A DNA stretch of 64,000 nucleotides from Clostridium weizhouense (GTDB taxonomy: Bacteria; Bacillota; Clostridia; Clostridiales; Clostridiaceae). Made by a program: the position numbers and the translations under genes. The notes below the pieces were generated by a model that saw nothing but the letters and a program-made list of their open reading frames with translations, had not been told where the DNA came from and did not search any database. This document shows, piece after piece, positions 52,672 to 61,396 of the stretch (its first letter is position 1; each line of letters begins with the position of its first letter). The stretch spans positions 57,712 to 121,711 of the forward strand of contig NZ_JAHXPT010000013.1 in NCBI RefSeq assembly GCF_019431045.1, read 5' to 3'.

Positions 52672-53118
52672 ATGTTAGTAGATTTAATAACAGCAGAATT
52701 AATAGATGTAAAAGTTAAATGTAGAGATTGGAAGGAGGCTATAAATAAAGGCGCCAAATTATTAGAAAATAAAGGATTCATTAAAGAATGCTACAAAGAA
52801 GCAATAATAAATAATTTTAAAGAATTAGGAGCATATATGGTAATAGCACCAGGAATTGTATTATCCCATGCAAGGCCAGAAGCAGGAGTAAATGAAACTG
52901 GAATAAGTATAATGACTTTAGAAGAACCAATAGAATTTGGAAGTGAGTTAAATGATCCAGTAAAATTAGTAATAACATTAGCAGCCAAGGATAATACAAG
53001 TCATTTAAGTTTTTTATCTAAACTTATGGAAATTTTAATGAATACTGAAGACTTAAATACATTAATAAATGCAAATGAAGTCAATGATATAATCAATGTT
53101 ATAAAAAAATATAAATAA
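52672..53118 (+). CDS. PTS EIIA component, ascorbate (UlaC/SgaA) type
   Basis: The product has 148 residues from ATG 52672 (GGGAG 8 bases upstream; ATG 52657 is the alternative). The EIIA-2 fold shows KCRDWKEAINKGAKLLENKG and the phospho-His loop APGIVLSHARPEAGV. It takes phosphate from HPr and passes it to the EIIB encoded 22 bases downstream. It resembles the C-terminal domain of the regulator at 48272, so the two may share partners. Confidence 0.88.
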   Translation: MLVDLITAELIDVKVKCRDWKEAINKGAKLLENKGFIKECYKEAIINNFKELGAYMVIAPGIVLSHARPEAGVNETGISIMTLEEPIEFGSELNDPVKLVITLAAKDNTSHLSFLSKLMEILMNTEDLNTLINANEVNDIINVIKKYK

Positions 53119-53140
53119 AAGAAATTAGGAGGAGTTTATT

Positions 53141-53425
53141 ATGAAAATTTTAGTTTGTTGTGGATCAGGATTAGGAAGTAGCTTTATGATTGAAATGAAT
53201 ATTGAAAATACATTAAAATCTTTAGGAATCAAAGGAATTGAAGTAGCACATTCAGATTTATCATCAGCAAAAGGAATTCCAGCTGATATATATGTTGGAA
53301 CAAGAGATATTGCAGTTAGACTTGAAGGACTTGGTGGAGAAGTTGTTTCTTTAAATAATATGATAGATTCAGAAGAATTAAAGAACAAGCTTGTTGAAGT
53401 ATTAAAGAAGTTAAATTATATCTAA
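53141..53425 (+). CDS. PTS EIIB component, ascorbate (UlaB/SgaB) type
   Basis: The product has 94 residues, and ATG 53141 follows TTAGGAGG. The phospho-Cys loop is VCCGSGLGSSFM at residues 4-15. The remainder fits the small alpha/beta EIIB fold (SDLSSAKGIPADIYVGTRDI). It transfers phosphate to the incoming sugar on EIIC, which is encoded 258 bases downstream after a repeat and a hairpin. Confidence 0.9.
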   Translation: MKILVCCGSGLGSSFMIEMNIENTLKSLGIKGIEVAHSDLSSAKGIPADIYVGTRDIAVRLEGLGGEVVSLNNMIDSEELKNKLVEVLKKLNYI

Positions 53426-53442
53426 GTCTATCAAAAATTTAT

Positions 53443-53504
53443 TTAGGCACAATGAAAAATATTTATTTTAACTTTGGACTTGTTATTTATTTTCATGTGC
53501 TTTA
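53443..53504. repeat. Family B element between EIIB and EIIC
   Basis: TTAGGCACAATGAAAAATA at the left, and GACTTGTTATTTATTTTCAT then GTGC at the right. The inner pairing is imperfect. Confidence 0.6.
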
Positions 53505-53553
53505 TACGAATTAAAGATGAAAGCTATAAGTTACAGAAAAAAATATTTCAATA

Positions 53554-53585
53554 CTTTCAGATAGAACTAAAATTCTATCTGAAAG
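53554..53585 (+). other. Perfect 13-bp hairpin between EIIB and EIIC
   Basis: CTTTCAGATAGAA, loop CTAAAA, TTCTATCTGAAAG. Without a T tract it may be a processing or mRNA-stability element that sets the ratio of EIIC to EIIB, or a weak terminator. Confidence 0.5.
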
Positions 53586-53683
53586 TAAAAATGTTATTTA
53601 TATTAGTCCAATGTTTAATTTTATATTATTAATCATTGAATAAATAATTTGTCTGTAATTATAAAATTAGGAGGTTTTATTAT

Positions 53684-54940
53684 ATGTTAAAGTTTATAGT
53701 TGATATACTTAGTGAACCATCAATATTAGTTGGTTTGGTAGCACTTATAGGATTATTATTACAAAAAAAATCTGTTACAGAATGTATTACAGGAACTGTT
53801 AAAACAATTATGGGATTTTTAGTTCTAGGGGGTGGAGCTGCTTTAGTACAAGGCTCACTTGGATATTTTGGAAAAATGTTTCAACATGGATTTGGAATTA
53901 CAGGAATAGTTCCAAACAATGAAGCTATAGTAAGTTTAGGGCTTACTGATTTAGGTAGAGAAACCGCACTTATTATGGCATTAGGTATGCTTGTAAATAT
54001 CTTAATAGCTAGATTTACAAAAATGAAATATATATTTTTAACAGGACATCATACTTTATACATGGCATGTATGCTAGCAGTAATTTTAGTTGCTGGAGGA
54101 TTTAAAGGATCATCTGTAGTTATTGTCGGAGCATTATTATTAGGATTAATTATGGCGACTATGCCAGCGTTAGCACAACCTTTCATGAAAAAAATTACTG
54201 GTACAGATCAAGTTGCATTTGGTCACTTTGGTACTTTCGGATATGTTTTAGCAGCTTTAGTAGGTAAAGCAGTTGGAAAGAATTCTAAATCAACAGAAGA
54301 AATTAATTTCCCTCAAAGTTTAACTTTTTTAAGAGATACATCAGTTGCAATATCTTTAACAATGTTAGGTTTATACTTAATAGTAGCTATAGTATCAGGA
54401 CCAGCATATGTTGCAGAAATAAGTGGTGGTAAAAATTTAGTAGTATTTTCATTAATACAATCAATAACATTTGCGGGTGGAGTTTATGTTATCCTTGCAG
54501 GAGTTAGATTAATACTTGCAGAAATAGTTCCAGCATTTAGAGGAATTGCAATGAAGTTAGTTCCTAATGCAAAACCAGCATTAGATTGTCCAGTAGTATT
54601 CCCTTATGCACCTAATGCAGTATTAATAGGTTTCTTATCAAGCTTTGTAGGTGGTATTGTTGGACTCTTCATATTATTAGCAATTGGAGCACCAGCAATA
54701 TTACCAGGAGTTGTTCCTCACTTCTTCTGTGGAGCTACAGCAGGGGTATTTGGTAATGCTACAGGAGGAAGAAAAGGTGCTATACTAGGAGCATTTGCAC
54801 AAGGATTATTAATAACATTCCTACCAGCATTATTAATGCCAGTACTTGGTGGATTGGGATTTGCTGGATCAACATTCAGTGATGCAGACTTCGGAGTATT
54901 TGGAATAATAATAGGTAAGATACTATCAATATTTGCATAA
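53684..54940 (+). CDS. PTS EIIC component, ascorbate (UlaA/SgaT) family
   Basis: The product has 418 residues; ATG 53684 follows TTAGGAGG. About eleven hydrophobic helices span the whole length. Family segments include SEPSILVGLVALIGLLLQKK at the start, GHHTLYMACMLAVI, GTDQVAFGHFG and FCGATAGVFGNATGGRKGA. It forms the sugar channel with EIIA and EIIB. Because the partners are transketolase genes rather than ula catabolic genes, the substrate is probably a pentose or pentitol-like compound and not necessarily ascorbate. Confidence 0.9.
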   Translation: MLKFIVDILSEPSILVGLVALIGLLLQKKSVTECITGTVKTIMGFLVLGGGAALVQGSLGYFGKMFQHGFGITGIVPNNEAIVSLGLTDLGRETALIMALGMLVNILIARFTKMKYIFLTGHHTLYMACMLAVILVAGGFKGSSVVIVGALLLGLIMATMPALAQPFMKKITGTDQVAFGHFGTFGYVLAALVGKAVGKNSKSTEEINFPQSLTFLRDTSVAISLTMLGLYLIVAIVSGPAYVAEISGGKNLVVFSLIQSITFAGGVYVILAGVRLILAEIVPAFRGIAMKLVPNAKPALDCPVVFPYAPNAVLIGFLSSFVGGIVGLFILLAIGAPAILPGVVPHFFCGATAGVFGNATGGRKGAILGAFAQGLLITFLPALLMPVLGGLGFAGSTFSDADFGVFGIIIGKILSIFA

Positions 54941-54975
54941 TATTTATTAAAATAAAAGAAATTAATTTAAAATGG

Positions 54976-55013
54976 AGGTATAGCAATGTTTATAATTCAT
55001 TGCTATACCTTTA
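54976..55013 (+). terminator. Terminator of the PTS genes
   Basis: AGGTATAGCAATG, 9-base loop, CATTGCTATACCT, then TT. The stem is perfect over 13 bases. Confidence 0.7.
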
Positions 55014-55040
55014 TAGTTATTATTAAAAGTGAGAGGTATA

Positions 55041-55103
55041 AGAAAATCCATTATTGTAATGAGTACTACAAGCATTATAATAATGGATTTTCTTTTTATT
55101 TTT
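55041..55103 (+). terminator. Second hairpin before prkA
   Basis: AGAAAATCCATTAT pairs with ATAATGGATTTTCT, followed by TTTTATTTTT. It is a second stop signal between the PTS genes and the sporulation operon, or part of the prkA leader. Confidence 0.7.
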
Positions 55104-55189
55104 ATTAGCTATAATGATTATTTTATAAAAATTTGTCATACTGTTCCCTTTGAGTTGAATATATTTTAATAAAAAGGAGGGCGGGATTT

Positions 55190-57112
55190 ATGGACTTTAG
55201 AAAATTTATAGAAACAGATAGAGAAAGTTATAATAAGAAAAAGTTTGAAGGAACTTTTTTGGAGTATTTAGAAATAGTTAAGAAAAATCCTGATGTAGCA
55301 AAATTATCACATAAAAGAGTATATGACATGATAAAGAAAAAAGGAATAGAAGAATTAAAAGGAGATGAAAATCCCAGAATAAGAAAGATATATGGAAATG
55401 ACGTAATAAGGAGATATGGATTTTTCAAAGATGAGTTTTATGGTATTGACAAGGTAATTATGAAGTTATGTAATTACTTTAAATCAGCAGCAATGAAAGG
55501 AGAAGAAGAAAGGCAAGTTTTATATCTTGTTGGCCCAGTTGGAGCTGGTAAATCATCAATTGTTGAAAGTATAAAAAGAGCATTTGAAGAATGTGATCCT
55601 ATTTATGCATTAAAAGGATGTCCAATGCATGAGGAACCTCTTCATCTTATTCCTAAACATCTAAGACCAAAGTTTGAAGAATTATTAGGAATACAAATAG
55701 AAGGAGACTTATGTCCTATATGTAAGTATAGGTTAACACATGAATACAATGGAAAATATGAAGACTTCCCAGTTACAACAACTGATTTTTCAATAAGATC
55801 TAGAAAAGGAATAGGTGTAGTGCCACCAGTTGATCCTAATAATCAAGATACTTCAATTTTAAATGGTTCTATTGATATTTCTAAAATGGATTTATATTCT
55901 GAAGATGATCCAAGAATATTCTCTTTAAATGGTGCTTTTAATGTTGGAAATAGGGGTATAGTTGAATTTATTGAAGTATTTAAAAATGATGTTGAGTATC
56001 TTCATACAATAATTACTGCAACTCAAGAAAAATCAGTACCTTCACCAGGTAAAGGTGCGATGATTTATTTTGATGGAGTTATATTAGCTCATTCAAATGA
56101 AGCAGAATGGAATAAGTTTAAATCAGATCACACAAACGAAGCCATATTAGATAGAATAGTTAAGGTTGAAGTTCCTTATTGTTTAGAATTAGATGAAGAA
56201 GTGAAAATATACAAAAAGATTTTAAATAAGAGCAATTTTAAGGCACATATATCACCCCATACAATTGAGACTGCTGCAATGTTTGCAATATTATCAAGAT
56301 TAACTCCATCAACAAAGGCTGATCCAATTACTAAATTAAAAATCTATAATGGTGAAGAAATAGTTGAAAAAGGAAGTACTAAGAGAATTGATATATTAGA
56401 ACTTAGAGAAGAAGCAGGACAATATGAAGGAATGAAAGGAATAAGTACAAGATTTATTGTTAAAGCAATAGATAATGCACTTGCTGATTCGGAATATGAT
56501 TGTATAAATCCTTTAAGTATAATGGAAAGTTTAATAAAATCGGTTAAAGAATTAGATATAGTAGCTGATGAAAAGAAGAGGTATCTAGGATTTATACAAG
56601 ATACTATAAGAAAGGAATACAATAAGATTTTAGAAAAAGAAATTACAAAAGCATTTATTGTATCATTTAGAGAACAAGCTGAAACTTTATTTAATAATTA
56701 TATAGATAATGCAGAAGCTTATGTTAATAAGAATAAGATTAAAGATTCTTCTACAGGAGAAGAACTTAATCCAGATGAAGAATTTATGAGAAGTATTGAA
56801 GAACAAATAGGTGTTTATGATGCTTCAGCTAAAGGTTTTAGAAGTGATGTAACTTCATATATGTTCTATATAGTTAGAAATGGAGGAAAAATTGATTATA
56901 CTTCATATGAACCATTAAAAGAAGCTATAGAAAAGAAACTTATAGCATCAGTTAAAGATTTATCTAGAATTATAACAAAATCTAAAGTTAGAGATGAAGA
57001 GCAAGCTGAAAAATATAATTCTATGGTGGAAGAAATGAAAAGAAATGGATATTGTCTTCATTGCTGTGATGTGATTTTAAAATATGCTGCTAATAATTTA
57101 TGGAAGGATTAA
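55190..57112 (+). CDS. prkA: Serine protein kinase PrkA
   Basis: The product has 640 residues, and ATG 55190 follows AAAAGGAGGGCGG. It has an N-terminal AAA+ domain (Walker A VGPVGAGKSSIVE near 113-121, then GCPMHEEPLHLIPKHLR and DLCPICKYRL) and the C-terminal PrkA domain. The family phosphorylates a sporulation-associated protein and is made in the mother cell in Bacillus. It leads the conserved prkA-yhbH-spoVR set, with 8 bases to yhbH. Early sporulation control is expected, but I did not identify a specific sigma site. Confidence 0.95.
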   Translation: MDFRKFIETDRESYNKKKFEGTFLEYLEIVKKNPDVAKLSHKRVYDMIKKKGIEELKGDENPRIRKIYGNDVIRRYGFFKDEFYGIDKVIMKLCNYFKSAAMKGEEERQVLYLVGPVGAGKSSIVESIKRAFEECDPIYALKGCPMHEEPLHLIPKHLRPKFEELLGIQIEGDLCPICKYRLTHEYNGKYEDFPVTTTDFSIRSRKGIGVVPPVDPNNQDTSILNGSIDISKMDLYSEDDPRIFSLNGAFNVGNRGIVEFIEVFKNDVEYLHTIITATQEKSVPSPGKGAMIYFDGVILAHSNEAEWNKFKSDHTNEAILDRIVKVEVPYCLELDEEVKIYKKILNKSNFKAHISPHTIETAAMFAILSRLTPSTKADPITKLKIYNGEEIVEKGSTKRIDILELREEAGQYEGMKGISTRFIVKAIDNALADSEYDCINPLSIMESLIKSVKELDIVADEKKRYLGFIQDTIRKEYNKILEKEITKAFIVSFREQAETLFNNYIDNAEAYVNKNKIKDSSTGEELNPDEEFMRSIEEQIGVYDASAKGFRSDVTSYMFYIVRNGGKIDYTSYEPLKEAIEKKLIASVKDLSRIITKSKVRDEEQAEKYNSMVEEMKRNGYCLHCCDVILKYAANNLWKD

Positions 57113-57120
57113 AATGACCT

Positions 57121-58299
57121 ATGGCAGTATTTAGAAATGGAACTGATGCTCAAGTAGATCACGACAGAGCGATAGAGGATAAAAGAAGGCATAGACAATT
57201 AGTTGAGAAATCAATAAAAGAAAATTTAGGTGATATCTTATCAGAAGAAAGTATAATTGGTCAAAGTAAAAATAAAAAATTTAAAATACCAATAAAAAGT
57301 ATTAAAGAATATCAATTTGTTTATGGAAAAAATTCTAAAGGGGTAGCGACTGGCACAGGTGAAGAAAGGAGAGGTGATAAGCTCGATAGTGGAGGAGGAA
57401 AGAATGGCAGTGGAAAAGGAAATAAAGGTGCTGGAAATAGTGAAGGTGATGATATATATGAAACTGAAATTACACTTGATGAACTTATGGAGTATATATC
57501 AGATGAATTAAATTTACCTAATTTAGATGAAAAAAAATATTCAGAAATAATTACTGACAGTTGTGGTAAAAAGAAGGGCTACCAAAGACATGGTATAAAA
57601 CCAAGACTTGCAAAGAAAAGAACTGTAATGTGTAAAATAGCAAGAAAACAAAGTAAAAAGAGAGCATTAAGAGAAGATGGTCAAGAAGTTAAAGATGAAA
57701 GATTTCCATTTAGGGAAGATGATCTTAGGTATTATAAAGTTAAGCTTCAACCTAAGAAAGTTAGTAATGCTGTTATGATATTTATCATGGATGCTTCAGG
57801 TTCTATGGATTCAACTAAAAAATATTTAGCTAGATCATTTTTCTTTGTACTATCTAGATTTTTAAAAAGAAAATATAATAATATAGCGTTTGAATTTGTA
57901 TATCATACAACTGTTGCAAAAAGAGTTGATGAATATGAATTTTTCCATAAGTCTGAATCGGGTGGTACGTATATATCAAGTGGTATTACAGAGGCTTTAA
58001 ACTTAATAGATGAGAAATATCACCCTTCAGAATGGAATATATATCCTGTATATGCAAGTGATGGAGATAATTGGTCGGAGGATAATATAAAAGCTATAGA
58101 ATCAGTTAAAGATATATGTAAAGTAAGTAACATGTTTGGATATGCAGAACTTCTTCCATCAACGTATACTCAAACTATGTATCATAAATTTAATAAAGAA
58201 ATTAATGAAGAAAATTTTGTATCGGTAATAATAAAAGAGAAAAAAGATTTATGGGAAGCACTAAAGGTTATGCTTAGAAAGGAATTAAAGGAGGAATAG
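57121..58299 (+). CDS. yhbH: Sporulation protein YhbH (DUF444)
   Basis: The product has 392 residues, and ATG 57121 gives the family start [21 protein letters not shown] Gly-rich linker (near 85-110) and a VWA-like C-terminal half with the MIDAS-type motif [13 protein letters not shown] (near 222) are seen. The family is required for spore formation and is often called stress response UPF0229. It is translated between prkA and spoVR with gaps of 8 and 2 bases. The ribosome site is weak (GGAAGG 14 bases upstream), so translational coupling to prkA is likely. Confidence 0.93.
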   Translation: MAVFRNGTDAQVDHDRAIEDKRRHRQLVEKSIKENLGDILSEESIIGQSKNKKFKIPIKSIKEYQFVYGKNSKGVATGTGEERRGDKLDSGGGKNGSGKGNKGAGNSEGDDIYETEITLDELMEYISDELNLPNLDEKKYSEIITDSCGKKKGYQRHGIKPRLAKKRTVMCKIARKQSKKRALREDGQEVKDERFPFREDDLRYYKVKLQPKKVSNAVMIFIMDASGSMDSTKKYLARSFFFVLSRFLKRKYNNIAFEFVYHTTVAKRVDEYEFFHKSESGGTYISSGITEALNLIDEKYHPSEWNIYPVYASDGDNWSEDNIKAIESVKDICKVSNMFGYAELLPSTYTQTMYHKFNKEINEENFVSVIIKEKKDLWEALKVMLRKELKEE

Positions 58300-58301
58300 T
58301 C

Positions 58302-59672
58302 ATGAGTTATAGCTTAAGGGACATTGAGAAGTGGAATGAAAAGATAGAAAAGAAGGCTATAGAATATGGATTAGATTTTTATGATCAAGAATTTGAATTT
58401 GTAAATTTCAATGAGATGATAGGTTATGAAGCTTATGTTGGAATGCCATCTAAATATCCTCACTGGAGTTATGGTAAATCTTATGAAAAAAATAAAATGC
58501 TCTATTCCTTAAATCTTACAGGGCTTCCTTATGAAATGGTAATTAATTCAGATCCATGTTTAGCATATTTGATGAAAGAAAACACATTATTACTTCAGAT
58601 ATTAACTATGGCTCATGTATATGGTCACAATGATTTTTTTAAAAATAATAGGCTATTTACGCAGGGTACTAATGCTAAGAATACTATTGAGATGTTTAAA
58701 TTAGATGCAGATATAATAAGAAGTTATATAAATGATCCAAGTATAGGATATGAAAAAGTTGAAAGGATATTAGATGCAGCCCATTCTATAAGATATCAAA
58801 TAGGAAGAGTTATTGGTACAAAAAAATTATCTGATAAAGAATTAAAAGAAAATATTATTAAGGATTATGAAAATAAAATTAATAATAGGGGAATTTTAAA
58901 CTATAATGAAGAAATTCCTTTTCCAAATTTAGAAAAGGTACCAATAGAGCCTGAAGATGATGTTGTTGATTTTATAATAAGATATGGAAATCTAAAAGAC
59001 TGGGAAAAAACAGTTTTAAGAATAGTTAAAAGAGAAGCTGAATACTTTATTCCTCAAATTGAAACTAAGATAATGAACGAAGGATGGGCAAGCTATTCTC
59101 ATTATAATATTTTGAAACAGCTTGGATTACCAGAAGGATTACATTTTGAGTTTCTTAAACGTCATAATGATGTAATAGCACCTTTAGTCGGAGGATTAAA
59201 TCCTTATTATGTTGGTTTTAAAATATTTGAAGATGTTGAAAAAAAATATGGTAAAGAAAAGATTTTTGAAATAAGAGAAATTGAACGAGATAGTTCGTTT
59301 TTAAGAAAATATCTTACTAGAGATTTATGTGAGGAATTAAATCTATTTGAATATAACAAAAGGACTTTTGATATTGTTATTGAAGAAATAGCAGACGAAG
59401 AAGGATGGAAGAAAATTAGAGATAGCTTGAGTGACTCGTGTGGTATGGGTGGAATTCCATATATTAGAGTTAGTGATATGAATCTTAAAGATTATACATT
59501 AACATTAGAACATGTTTTTGATGGAAGAGAATTAGAATTGTCTTATGCCAAAGAAACATTAAAATATGTACAAGAGTTATGGGGAAGAAAAGTTCAATTA
59601 ATAACACAAGGAAAAGATAAAAAAGAGTTAATATTAACTTGTAATGTTAATAAAGAGGTTAATATTTCTTAA
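58302..59672 (+). CDS. spoVR: Stage V sporulation protein R
   Basis: The product has 456 residues, and ATG 58302 follows AAAGGAGGAATAG. The SpoVR family pattern is clear: FEFVNFNEMIGYEAYVGMP, PHWSYGKSYEKNK, MAHVYGHNDFFKNN with metal-type His residues, MNEGWASYSHYNIL and GLNPYYVGFKI. It is needed for cortex formation in B. subtilis. It is the last gene of the operon. Its stop codon TAA lies inside the TTAAG edge of a family B repeat. Confidence 0.95.
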   Translation: MSYSLRDIEKWNEKIEKKAIEYGLDFYDQEFEFVNFNEMIGYEAYVGMPSKYPHWSYGKSYEKNKMLYSLNLTGLPYEMVINSDPCLAYLMKENTLLLQILTMAHVYGHNDFFKNNRLFTQGTNAKNTIEMFKLDADIIRSYINDPSIGYEKVERILDAAHSIRYQIGRVIGTKKLSDKELKENIIKDYENKINNRGILNYNEEIPFPNLEKVPIEPEDDVVDFIIRYGNLKDWEKTVLRIVKREAEYFIPQIETKIMNEGWASYSHYNILKQLGLPEGLHFEFLKRHNDVIAPLVGGLNPYYVGFKIFEDVEKKYGKEKIFEIREIERDSSFLRKYLTRDLCEELNLFEYNKRTFDIVIEEIADEEGWKKIRDSLSDSCGMGGIPYIRVSDMNLKDYTLTLEHVFDGRELELSYAKETLKYVQELWGRKVQLITQGKDKKELILTCNVNKEVNIS

Positions 59673-59797
59673 GAAATAATCAAAAAATAACAAGTTCATC
59701 TGCTAAGATTATTTTCCATTATACTGCATCTGTAGATTTGCTTAATGAAAAATAGTTAAGGCATTTGGGCTTGTTATTTTTCTTTATATGTCTTAAG
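59669..59797. repeat. Family B repeat starting at the spoVR stop codon
   Basis: TTAAGAAATAATCAAAAAAT then AACAAGTTC at the left; GGGCTTGTTATTTTTCTTTA then TATGTCTTAAG at the right. The left TTAA contains the spoVR stop codon. The interior has weak further pairing. Confidence 0.65.
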
Positions 59798-60002
59798 ACA
59801 TATAAATTTAATGAGTTTATTTTGAATGTTTAAAATTAGCTATGTTTTTTAGTTTACTTCAATAACAGATAAGTATAAAGAGAAGAGTTACATAATATTT
59901 TGTAACAAAAAAATAAAATAGGAATATTTTAATATAGGATAGATGATTATTAATACAATTATAGATTAATAATCATCTAACAAATATTTTAGGAGAGAAA
60001 AT
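59798..60002. other. Upstream region of the second rubrerythrin
   Basis: AT-rich sequence with a small hairpin (GTTACA / TGTAAC near 59888-59906) and the long inverted repeat at 59941-59978. No gene is supported. Confidence 0.4.
59941..59978. promoter_or_regulatory. 14-bp inverted repeat before the second rubrerythrin
   Basis: AGATGATTATTAAT, 10-base spacer, ATTAATAATCATCT, ending 24 bases before the start codon. Each arm contains the ATGATTATTA word that resembles the PerR/Fur-like box before the first rubrerythrin. It may be an operator or an mRNA hairpin. Confidence 0.5.
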
Positions 60003-60545
60003 ATGAAACTGAAAGGAAGCAAAACTGAAAGAAACTTGTATAAAACATTTGCAGGTGAGTCTAGAGCACGAAATACTTATAATTTATATGCAGAAAAAGC
60101 TAGACAGGAAGGCTTTAGATGGGTAGGAGATATTTTTGATGAGACTGCTCTTAATGAATATGCTCATGCAAGAGAAGTATTTAAAAGATATTTAAACAAT
60201 ATAAAAAATACGGAAGATAATTTGATGAGTGCTGCTCTAGGTGAAGAAAACGAAAGTGATAATATTTATAAGGAATTTGAAGAAATAGCTCGTGAAGAAG
60301 GATTTAAAGAAATAGCCGATTTTTATAAAGAACTAAGAGAAGTAGAAGAACATCATAAAGAAAGATTTTTAATGTTAGCAGAAAAAATTAAGTCGGGAAA
60401 TATGTTTAAATGCAATGATGTTTGTTATTGGCAATGCTTAAATTGCGGATATATTCATGAAGGAAATGAAGCCCCTATTATATGTCCATTATGTAAATAT
60501 CCAAGAGCGTATTTTAAACAATTATTATGTGATAAAAAAGACTAA
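60003..60545 (+). CDS. Rubrerythrin family protein, second copy
   Basis: The product has 180 residues, and ATG 60003 follows TTAGGAGAG. The di-iron helices are AGESRARNTYNLYAEKA and DETALNEYAHAREVF, then REEGFKEIADFYKELREVEE and HHKERF; the rubredoxin-like end has CLNCGYIHEG and CPLCKYPRAYF. Compared with the protein at 3043 it is shorter and has Asn and His changes around the helices. It is probably another peroxide reductase. It lies 17 bases before an unknown small gene, probably in one transcript. Confidence 0.9.
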   Translation: MKLKGSKTERNLYKTFAGESRARNTYNLYAEKARQEGFRWVGDIFDETALNEYAHAREVFKRYLNNIKNTEDNLMSAALGEENESDNIYKEFEEIAREEGFKEIADFYKELREVEEHHKERFLMLAEKIKSGNMFKCNDVCYWQCLNCGYIHEGNEAPIICPLCKYPRAYFKQLLCDKKD

Positions 60546-60562
60546 GATAGGAGGTAGAATTA

Positions 60563-60889
60563 ATGTATTGTAAATTTCCAGATGAATTTTTGGTTCCAAT
60601 TGTTTCAGCTGATGATGTTATAGAAAGTAATGAGATTTCTAATTTAAAAAGAAACACTCTTGATATCGAACTTACAAAAAGTGAAAAAGACAATTTTGAT
60701 ATGGAACTAAAAAAAATGTATAGAGAAAGCTGTATCATGGAAGAAGAGGTGTCAAAATCTTGTAATAAAAATGATAAAAAAATAAATATGAAATCTGATT
60801 CAATTGAAGAGGGATTAAAAGATGTTGAAATTAAAAGTATATGGTCTGAAGTAGATGAAGATTATGCGAATAGTCAAAGTGAGAATTAA
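60563..60889 (+). CDS. Hypothetical acidic protein, 108 residues
   Basis: ATG 60563 follows ATAGGAGGTAGAATTA, a strong ribosome site 17 bases after the second rubrerythrin, so it is probably made from the same transcript. The protein is rich in Glu, Asp, Ser and Lys and mostly predicted helical or disordered. It has two Cys (RESCIMEEEV and SKSCNKND) and no membrane segment. I do not recognise a domain. Confidence 0.6.
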   Translation: MYCKFPDEFLVPIVSADDVIESNEISNLKRNTLDIELTKSEKDNFDMELKKMYRESCIMEEEVSKSCNKNDKKINMKSDSIEEGLKDVEIKSIWSEVDEDYANSQSEN

Positions 60890-61008
60890 AAAGTATTAAC
60901 CAGGTAAATTATGTATATTTTTATATAATTAATATATTGAAAGATTCATTAATATAAAATTCTTATAATATAATTAGTTATAGAAAACAATTTATAGGAA
61001 TTAATATT

Positions 61009-61359
61009 ATGGATTATAAAAGTTTAGTAAAAGAGCAGAGCGAGGATATAGTTAGATTAAGTGGATTATTAAAAAGTTATGTAGATTCGTATAGACTTTT
61101 AATTGGGGGAGCAGCAGAATTATATAATATTAATATAGCAAAGAAAGGTGATGTTAAAAAAGCATTAGATCGAATTGATAATTTAGGGGATTTAATTGAT
61201 AAAGTAATATCATCCTTAGAAAAATGTGGAAATGGATATATGAAATATTGTAAAATAAAAGATGATTATCTCACCGTAAAATCAGAAAAAGATAAGATTT
61301 TCACAGAAATTGATAATGAATTGGGTTTTCAACAATCAAAAAGAGATGATGATGAATAA
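61009..61359 (+). CDS. Hypothetical coiled-coil protein, 116 residues
   Basis: ATG 61009 follows TTATAGGAATTAATATT. The protein is helical with heptad-like hydrophobic spacing (RLSGLLKSYVDSYRLLIGG, then LDRIDNLGDLIDKVISSLEK), acidic at the end (KRDDDE), and has two Cys near residue 75-85. It has no signal peptide. The family is not recognised. It ends before a bidirectional terminator that it shares with pssA. Confidence 0.55.
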   Translation: MDYKSLVKEQSEDIVRLSGLLKSYVDSYRLLIGGAAELYNINIAKKGDVKKALDRIDNLGDLIDKVISSLEKCGNGYMKYCKIKDDYLTVKSEKDKIFTEIDNELGFQQSKRDDDE

Positions 61360-61361
61360 AG

Positions 61362-61393
61362 AAAAAAGGATTAGCTAAAAACTAATCCTTTTT
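61362..61393. terminator. Bidirectional terminator between the coiled-coil gene and pssA
   Basis: AAAAAAGGATTAG, loop, CTAATCCTTTTT. A T tract is present on both strands. Confidence 0.85.
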
Positions 61394-61396
61394 AAT

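Noticed and set aside
53125..53388. 87-codon minus-strand frame
   Set aside because: It is antisense to the EIIB gene, which has a clear phospho-Cys loop and ribosome site.
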